From: Eggerthellaceae bacterium
Lineage (GTDB): Bacteria > Actinomycetota > Coriobacteriia > Coriobacteriales > Eggerthellaceae
NCBI GenBank assembly: GCA_900753095.1
Contig: CAADXT010000003.1
Location: forward strand, 1 to 10,755
DNA length: 10,755 nt
Reading direction: 5' to 3'
Under the pieces are notes generated by a model, which saw nothing but the letters and a program-made list of their open reading frames with translations, did no database searches and was not told the DNA's origin. Below, piece by piece: positions 7,412 through 10,755 of this stretch. The stretch's first letter is position 1, and every line of letters starts with the position of its first letter. The position numbers and the translations under genes were made by a program.

Positions 7412-7425
7412 AATACAGTTGTATT
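7412..7425. promoter_or_regulatory. Operator-like palindrome 1 (YhgE side)
   Basis: AATACA-GT-TGTATT is a perfect 14-bp dyad. Its core ATACA-N2-TGTAT is the same as in the second site at 7450-7463. It lies 39 bases upstream of the YhgE-like start, where it would overlap that gene's promoter. Palindromes of this size beside a tetR gene are typical TetR-family operators. The match of two sites is seen directly; binding by the neighbouring regulator is inferred. Confidence 0.75.
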
Positions 7426-7449
7426 AAAATTGCGAGAATAGACAATTTA

Positions 7450-7463
7450 CATACAGATGTATG
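7450..7463. promoter_or_regulatory. Operator-like palindrome 2 (tetR side)
   Basis: CATACA-GA-TGTATG is a perfect 14-bp dyad sharing the ATACA-N2-TGTAT core with site 1. It ends 15 bases before the preferred tetR start at 7479 and covers an alternative upstream ATG at 7461. That supports 7479 as the true start and suggests autoregulation of tetR. Confidence 0.75.
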
Positions 7464-7478
7464 AAAAACGAGGAAAAC

Positions 7479-8111
7479 ATGGCAAAAGGCGATAAGTCGC
7501 AAAACACCAAGAACGCTTTGGCGTTGGCTTTGAAGGGCCTGGTGAGGGAAATTCCCTTGCGCAAAATATCAGTACGGGCAGTTACGCAGCGTGCGGGAGT
7601 GGACAGGCAAACGTTCTATTACCATTTCGAAACCATGGATGACTTGGTAGTGCATCTGTGCCGCATGTGCGTTTCGGTTTCCTCTGCAGATACGATGCGG
7701 TGTCAAAGCTCTGCGGAGCTGTTTCGCCTGCTTATTTCCCAAGTGGAAAAGAACCGCGAGGTATTTGCCGTTCTGCTCAAGGGCGTAGGCCGTAATGCTT
7801 TGCGCGAGGTGTTTCATGACGATGCGAAGCAAGCGCTGCTGCAGCAGGCAAGGGCTTTGTTGACGGGGGCAAGCGCACGTTGCGCCGAGGGAGGTTCTTC
7901 GAAAGTTGGCGTTTTTTCTGAACTTGGGGCAAACAGGGGCAACGCTAAAAGCACGACCTTGGAATTTGCGGTGGAATATTGCTTGCTTGCCAGCGCTTCG
8001 GTGCTGGTTGAATGGCTGAGCGGAACCATCGCTGCAACCGCCGATGAGCTATCGGTCCTGCTAGCGCGTGCGTTTGAGCAGCAAATTCGAGGGTTTGCGG
8101 CAGTGGGGTAA
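7479..8111 (+). CDS. TetR/AcrR family transcriptional regulator (YhgE-linked)
   Basis: The regulator has 210 residues from ATG 7479, which has GAGGA 5 bases upstream; ATG 7461 in the same frame lies inside a palindrome and lacks a ribosome binding site. The N-terminal DNA-binding domain is clear: helix 1 TKNALALALKGLVREIPL, then the helix-turn-helix ISVRAVTQRAGVDRQTFYYHF (about 30-50). The recognition helix ending in the TFYYHF signature is typical of the subgroup with a TetR_C_8-type ligand domain. The C-terminal half (about 75-210) is helical and would bind an effector and dimerise. A CxxC (C61, C64) follows directly after the DNA-binding domain, which is unusual but may be incidental. It is divergent from the YhgE-like gene across two matching palindromes, so it probably represses that gene and itself. 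The effector is unknown. Confidence 0.92.
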   Translation: MAKGDKSQNTKNALALALKGLVREIPLRKISVRAVTQRAGVDRQTFYYHFETMDDLVVHLCRMCVSVSSADTMRCQSSAELFRLLISQVEKNREVFAVLLKGVGRNALREVFHDDAKQALLQQARALLTGASARCAEGGSSKVGVFSELGANRGNAKSTTLEFAVEYCLLASASVLVEWLSGTIAATADELSVLLARAFEQQIRGFAAVG

Positions 8112-8130
8112 GGGCTACGAAGCAATTAGG

Positions 8131-8337
8131 TTAACCGCGCCAGATAGCGGCAGCTAACATGGTGAACACGTGCTGGAACCCCAACACGAACATGTGCGGT
8201 TCACTGACGTCTCGGTATCTTAGGTGCAGACGAGCCAGACCAAGGGATTGGCTGGACTTCGCCGTTCGGTAGTCGAGCAGGCGATCGCGGTCGCTCCGTT
8301 CTCTGTAAAGCTCGCCTTTCTTGGTAGGCATGGGCAC
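8131..8337 (-). pseudogene. Decayed N-terminal fragment of an NCS2 nucleobase permease (tentative)
   Basis: Read on the minus strand, 8131-8229 gives LHLRYRDVSEPHMFVLGFQHVFTMLAA and then a quick stop. The stretch from RYRDVSEP to QHVFTMLAA follows the start of uracil/xanthine permeases of the NCS2 family (UraA, PyrP, XanP), where a short cytoplasmic segment leads into helix 1 with a conserved QH-x-x-AMF/TM core. Such proteins are normally over 400 residues, whereas here the match stops after about half a helix and nothing permease-like follows. The N-terminal 38 codons (from ATG 8337) show no recognisable homology and have no ribosome binding site. The most likely reading is the leftover 5' end of a deleted permease gene. 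The match is short, from memory and not searched; a chance open frame is the alternative. Confidence 0.4.
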
Positions 8338-8386
8338 TTGCTGAGTGATTTTGTGGTTAGACTAGCTCTGCATAATTCTGTTTTTG

Positions 8387-8449
8387 ATGAACTATTCGAG
8401 CAATGTAGACGCATTCATTCTCGATGCGAAATAGCAGAATATAGTTCAT
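8387..8449. repeat. Long imperfect inverted repeat in AT-rich patch
   Basis: ATGAACTAT (8387-8395) and ATAGTTCAT (8441-8449) are perfect 9-bp inverted arms separated by 45 bases. Nested inside are CGCAT (8410-8414) and ATGCG (8424-8428). ATTCTG (8375-8380) and CAGAAT (8435-8440) allow an alternative pairing. It could be a structured RNA leader, a pair of half-sites, or a trace of a mobile element. None of these is supported further by the sequence. Confidence 0.4.
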
Positions 8450-8592
8450 AAACAATGCTTTTTCATTCAGTCCGAAGGGCCCTATATTCAGCGCAGGCAT
8501 GGCAGCCCTTTCGTTTGGGTCACTTGGTAATTTTCGTTTCCCTCCTATCGTGCTTCATCTCCACACCCCCTTCATGGTTGCTGTCCCGTTTC

Positions 8593-8621
8593 TTGCCGCT
8601 TCTCGCACCCCTTGGTACTAT
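8593..8621 (+). promoter_or_regulatory. Candidate promoter of second tetR gene
   Basis: TTGCCG (8593-8598) and TACTAT (8616-8621) are separated by 17 bases, matching four of six positions of each consensus hexamer. Transcription would begin near 8628, giving a leader of about 85 bases before the GTG start at 8713. A dyad at 8627-8641 covers the predicted start point. Confidence 0.5.
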
Positions 8622-8626
8622 ATTTT

Positions 8627-8641
8627 TGCACACTGTGTTCA
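8627..8641. promoter_or_regulatory. Operator-like dyad over the predicted transcription start
   Basis: TGCACAC-T-GTGTTCA is a 15-bp dyad with six of seven half-site positions paired. It lies just downstream of the -10 candidate TACTAT. It differs from the ATACA-N2-TGTAT sites near the first tetR, so it would be read by a different regulator, plausibly the second TetR protein itself. This is an inference. Confidence 0.35.
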
Positions 8642-8701
8642 TTAATGGTCGCTTTGTCTAACTCTTGCCCGAAGAGCTTTGCAGGCGGCCGCACAAGGGG
8701 G

Positions 8702-8715
8702 AAGAGGTTACCGTG
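8702..8715 (+). promoter_or_regulatory. Ribosome binding site deciding a GTG start
   Basis: AAGAGG (8702-8707) stands five bases ahead of GTG 8713, in frame with the regulator. The upstream in-frame TTG at 8665 has no comparable site, so GTG is preferred. Confidence 0.6.
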
Positions 8716-9405
8716 GCAGCTGGTTCCAGCGCGCAGGCGCGTTGCAATGGCAACGCCGATATTGCTGCGCAGTCTTGCACCGCAAACGTCGGTGCCGCCT
8801 CTCCCTGCGCAGAGGATCGTCGCATCACGCGCAGCAAGAAGGCTCTGCGCCAAGCGCTCATCTCCCTTATGGAGGAAAAGGGCTTCGACGCCATCACAGT
8901 AAACGACCTGTGCTCCGCAGCCGATCTTAACCGCGGCACTTTCTACAATCACTTCAGCAGCAAGGAGCACCTTCTTGCCACCTTCGAAGATGAGGTGATG
9001 GAGGATCTGGCCCAAATCCAAACGCAGATGGAGGATTTCAACGTGCGCGATGTGGTGGCGGTGCGCCTTATGAAGCGCCCTCTGCCGTTTCTTGTCGACC
9101 TCTTCGATTATCTGCGCAAGCAGGGCAGCTTCCTTCATGCGGTGCTCGGCCCCGGCGGCGATGTGCGCTTCGGACCCCGCCTGCGCGATTCGGTGTGCAC
9201 GCACCTTATCCAAAGCGTGCTTCACGAGCAGTATCGAAACGATCCTAGCCCGTTTGTTAGCTATTACCTGGCCTTTTACGCATCCGCGTACTTAGGCGTT
9301 ATAACCCATTGGATCGAAACCGGAATGAAGGAAAGCTCCGAGGAAATGGCGCTTATCGCCATGCGTCTGCTTTTCATCAAGCCGGGCGAACCTATTCGAA
9401 TGTGA
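8713..9405 (+). CDS. TetR/AcrR family transcriptional regulator (activase-linked)
   Basis: The regulator has 230 residues from GTG 8713; TTG 8665 would add 16 residues with no homology. The DNA-binding domain starts late, at about residue 36: ITRSKKALRQALISLMEEKG, then helix-turn-helix AITVNDLCSAADLNRGTFYNHF (about 60-81) with the standard TFYNHF ending. The C-terminal domain (about 100-230) includes LFDYLRKQGSFLHAVLG and YYLAFYASAYLGVITHWIET, a pattern typical of the TetR_C_8-type ligand domain. The first 35 residues are Ala/Ser-rich with three cysteines (C11, C22, C32), an uncommon extension that could be a misplaced start or a real redox-sensitive tail. The ribosome binding site of the following activase gene overlaps the stop codon here, so the two are almost certainly co-transcribed and the regulator probably controls that gene. 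Its effector may be a CoA ester or related metabolite, but that is a guess. Confidence 0.9.
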   Translation: MAAGSSAQARCNGNADIAAQSCTANVGAASPCAEDRRITRSKKALRQALISLMEEKGFDAITVNDLCSAADLNRGTFYNHFSSKEHLLATFEDEVMEDLAQIQTQMEDFNVRDVVAVRLMKRPLPFLVDLFDYLRKQGSFLHAVLGPGGDVRFGPRLRDSVCTHLIQSVLHEQYRNDPSPFVSYYLAFYASAYLGVITHWIETGMKESSEEMALIAMRLLFIKPGEPIRM

Positions 9406-9410
9406 GGAGA
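9404..9410 (+). promoter_or_regulatory. Activase ribosome binding site overlapping tetR stop codon
   Basis: GAGGAGA (9404-9410) shares bases with the TGA stop (9403-9405) of the regulator and stands six bases before ATG 9417. Ribosomes finishing the regulator would sit on the start region of the activase, suggesting coupled translation. Confidence 0.8.
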
Positions 9411-9416
9411 TTCACC

Positions 9417-10755
9417 ATGGCAACCGAAGCTGGAGTGCCTAAGCTCCATCTGGGTATCGACGTGGGATCAACCACGGTAAAAGTTGCGGTCTTGGATGCC
9501 GACGAGCAGATCGTCTATTCCGTGTACCGTCGCCACCATGCAGACGTTCGCGCAACGGTGCTGGAAGTGCTGCGCGAGGCTTCTGCTCAGTTTCCCGACA
9601 AGGAAGTAACCGTAGCCATCACCGGCTCGGGCGGCCTGCTGCTTTCGCAGTGGCTGGGCATCGAGTTCGTGCAAGAGGTTATTGCCTCTAAAACCGCAGT
9701 TGAGACGTTCATCCCCAAAACCGATGTGGCTATCGAGCTCGGCGGCGAGGATGCGAAGATCATCTACTTCGACAACGGCATCGAGCAGCGCATGAACGGC
9801 ACCTGCGCCGGCGGTACCGGCGCGTTCATCGACCAGATGGCTGCGCTTTTGGACACCGACGCCACAGGCCTTAACGAGCTTGCCCAGCACCATACCGTGC
9901 TGTATCCCATTGCAAGCCGTTGTGGCGTGTTCGCAAAAACCGACGTGCAGCCCCTGCTCAACGAAGGTGCCAAGAAGGAAGACATCGCCGCCTCCATTTT
10001 CCAGAGCGTGGTAACGCAGACCATCTCCGGCTTGGCCTGCGGTCGTCCTATTCGCGGCCATGTTGCCTTCCTCGGCGGCCCTCTTCAGTACCTCCCCGAG
10101 CTCCGCAAGCGATTCTACGAAACGCTCGAGCTTGACGAAGAGCACATCATCGTGCCCGACAACGCCCACTTGTTCGTTGCCAGCGGATGCGCTCTTGCGG
10201 GCTCCGAAGCCAAGGCCGAGCTGCTTTCCGATGTGGTAACGCGCCTGGAGAACCTGGGCGATGTGCAGGGCAGCGAAGTGGTGCGCCTGCCCCCGCTGTT
10301 CAAGGACGAAGCCGATTACAGCGAGTTCAAGCAGCGCCACGACCAGGAAAAGGTGCGCCGCGAAGACCTTGCCACCTACGAAGGCACGGCGTATTTGGGC
10401 ATCGACGCAGGCTCTACCACGTTCAAGAGCGCGCTGATCTCGGAGGACGGCGCGCTTCTGTGGAGCAGCTACGTGAACAACAAGGGCGATGTGCTGGGCT
10501 GCGCGAAGCGCGCCGTGGCGAAGCTGTACCAGGAGCTTCCCACCGACGAAGCGGGCAACCCCAAGGTGAGCATCGGCCATGTTACGGTAACGGGCTATGG
10601 CGAGGCGCTGCTTCTCGAGGCGCTGCGCGTGGACTCCGGCGAAATCGAAACGGTTGCTCACCTGCGCGGCTCCCAGGAAATGCTGCCGGGTGTTGAGTTC
10701 ATCCTCGACATCGGCGGTCAGGACATGAAGTGCCTGCGCGTGAAGGACGGCGTTA
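9417..10755 (+). CDS. 2-hydroxyacyl-CoA dehydratase activase, tandem BadF/BcrA ASKHA ATPase (3' end outside window)
   Basis: 446 codons are visible, running off the right edge. Two copies of the ASKHA ATPase fold used by HgdC/FldI/BadF-type activators are seen. Repeat 1 has the phosphate loop LGIDVGSTTVKVAVLD (12-27), ELGGEDAK (107-114), and NGTCAGGTGAFIDQMA (127-142). It also has SRCGVFAKTDVQPLL (167-181). Cysteines C130 and C169 match the pair that, in characterised activators, binds one [4Fe-4S] cluster between two subunits. Repeat 2 begins LGIDAGSTTFKSALISEDG (327-345) and has LDIGGQDMKCL (430-440). Such activators use ATP to push a low-potential electron onto a radical dehydratase that removes water from 2-hydroxyacyl-CoA in amino acid fermentation. 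Tandem repeats mark the long, roughly 1400-residue class in which dehydratase-related domains follow; that part is outside the window. It is coupled to the TetR gene upstream. The substrate is unknown. Confidence 0.93.
   Translation, partial: MATEAGVPKLHLGIDVGSTTVKVAVLDADEQIVYSVYRRHHADVRATVLEVLREASAQFPDKEVTVAITGSGGLLLSQWLGIEFVQEVIASKTAVETFIPKTDVAIELGGEDAKIIYFDNGIEQRMNGTCAGGTGAFIDQMAALLDTDATGLNELAQHHTVLYPIASRCGVFAKTDVQPLLNEGAKKEDIAASIFQSVVTQTISGLACGRPIRGHVAFLGGPLQYLPELRKRFYETLELDEEHIIVPDNAHLFVASGCALAGSEAKAELLSDVVTRLENLGDVQGSEVVRLPPLFKDEADYSEFKQRHDQEKVRREDLATYEGTAYLGIDAGSTTFKSALISEDGALLWSSYVNNKGDVLGCAKRAVAKLYQELPTDEAGNPKVSIGHVTVTGYGEALLLEALRVDSGEIETVAHLRGSQEMLPGVEFILDIGGQDMKCLRVKDGV

Larger units (their letters stand above)
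7374..7478. promoter_or_regulatory. Divergent control region between the YhgE-like gene and tetR
   Basis: This 105-base region is visibly more AT-rich than its neighbours and must hold both divergent promoters. I cannot assign clean -35/-10 pairs. On the plus strand TTGTAT (7419-7424) and TTGCGA (7430-7435) are weak -35 candidates; on the minus strand TTGTCT (7446-7441) is one. Two palindromic sites, listed separately, lie 38 bp apart centre to centre, so bound repressors could block both promoters. Confidence 0.65.
8112..8664. other. 553-base non-coding stretch with gene remnant and inverted repeats
   Basis: No intact gene is visible. Short open frames on both strands overlap each other, lack ribosome binding sites and do not resemble proteins as a whole. 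The left part (8131-8229, minus) reads as a permease fragment. The middle (about 8340-8460) is AT-richer than the rest of the window and carries a long imperfect inverted repeat. The right part holds a promoter candidate for the downstream regulator. The stretch looks like a scar of gene loss rather than one functional unit. Confidence 0.55.

Noticed and set aside
7461..7478. Upstream ATG of the first tetR gene as the start
   Set aside because: It overlaps the operator-like palindrome and lacks a ribosome binding site, while ATG 7479 has GAGGA at good spacing.
8455..8661. 68-residue hydrophobic open frame on the plus strand
   Set aside because: No ribosome binding site, mixed codon usage, no recognisable family, and it overlaps the likely promoter of the second tetR gene. 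A small membrane protein cannot be fully excluded.
9468..10661. 397-codon minus-strand open frame opposite the activase gene
   Set aside because: Shadow of the ASKHA coding frame; no domain or start signal is seen.

Overview
The window looks like ordinary chromosome from a GC-rich anaerobic actinobacterium, most likely Coriobacteriia and probably Eggerthellaceae. This is inferred from the gene mix: NAD-dependent ligase next to tlyA, a PFL-like DUF711 protein, a YhgE/Pip membrane protein with a TetR partner, and a large tandem-ASKHA acyl-CoA dehydratase activase typical of anaerobes. No rRNA, tRNA, CRISPR array, phage gene or intact insertion sequence was seen.

Bases 1-3670 are a plus-strand housekeeping cluster. 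It holds the 3' end of an NAD(P)H-hydrate dehydratase gene (nnrD-like), ligA, tlyA (two bases after ligA), and a 105-residue protein with a Cys-Cys pair whose start codon overlaps the tlyA stop. Bases 3671-3912 hold no gene but several inverted repeats. The last of these is a convincing terminator for the converging minus-strand DUF711 gene (3913-5229).

Bases 5370-7373 (minus) encode a YhgE/Pip-type membrane protein. It is transcribed divergently from a TetR-family gene (7479-8111). The roughly 105 bases between them hold two near-identical 14-bp palindromes with core ATACA-N2-TGTAT, 38 bp apart. This is the clearest regulatory signal in the window and fits one repressor controlling both genes.

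Bases 8112-8664 hold no intact gene. They contain what looks like the decayed N-terminus of an NCS2 nucleobase permease on the minus strand, an AT-richer patch with a long imperfect inverted repeat, and a plausible promoter and operator for a second TetR-family gene (8713-9405, GTG start). The ribosome binding site of the next gene overlaps that regulator's stop codon. The next gene starts at 9417 and runs off the window; it is a two-repeat 2-hydroxyacyl-CoA dehydratase activase.

No clearly novel multi-gene system is visible. The best leads are the twin operators with the TetR/YhgE pair, the Cys-Cys protein coupled to tlyA, and the second TetR gene coupled to the activase.
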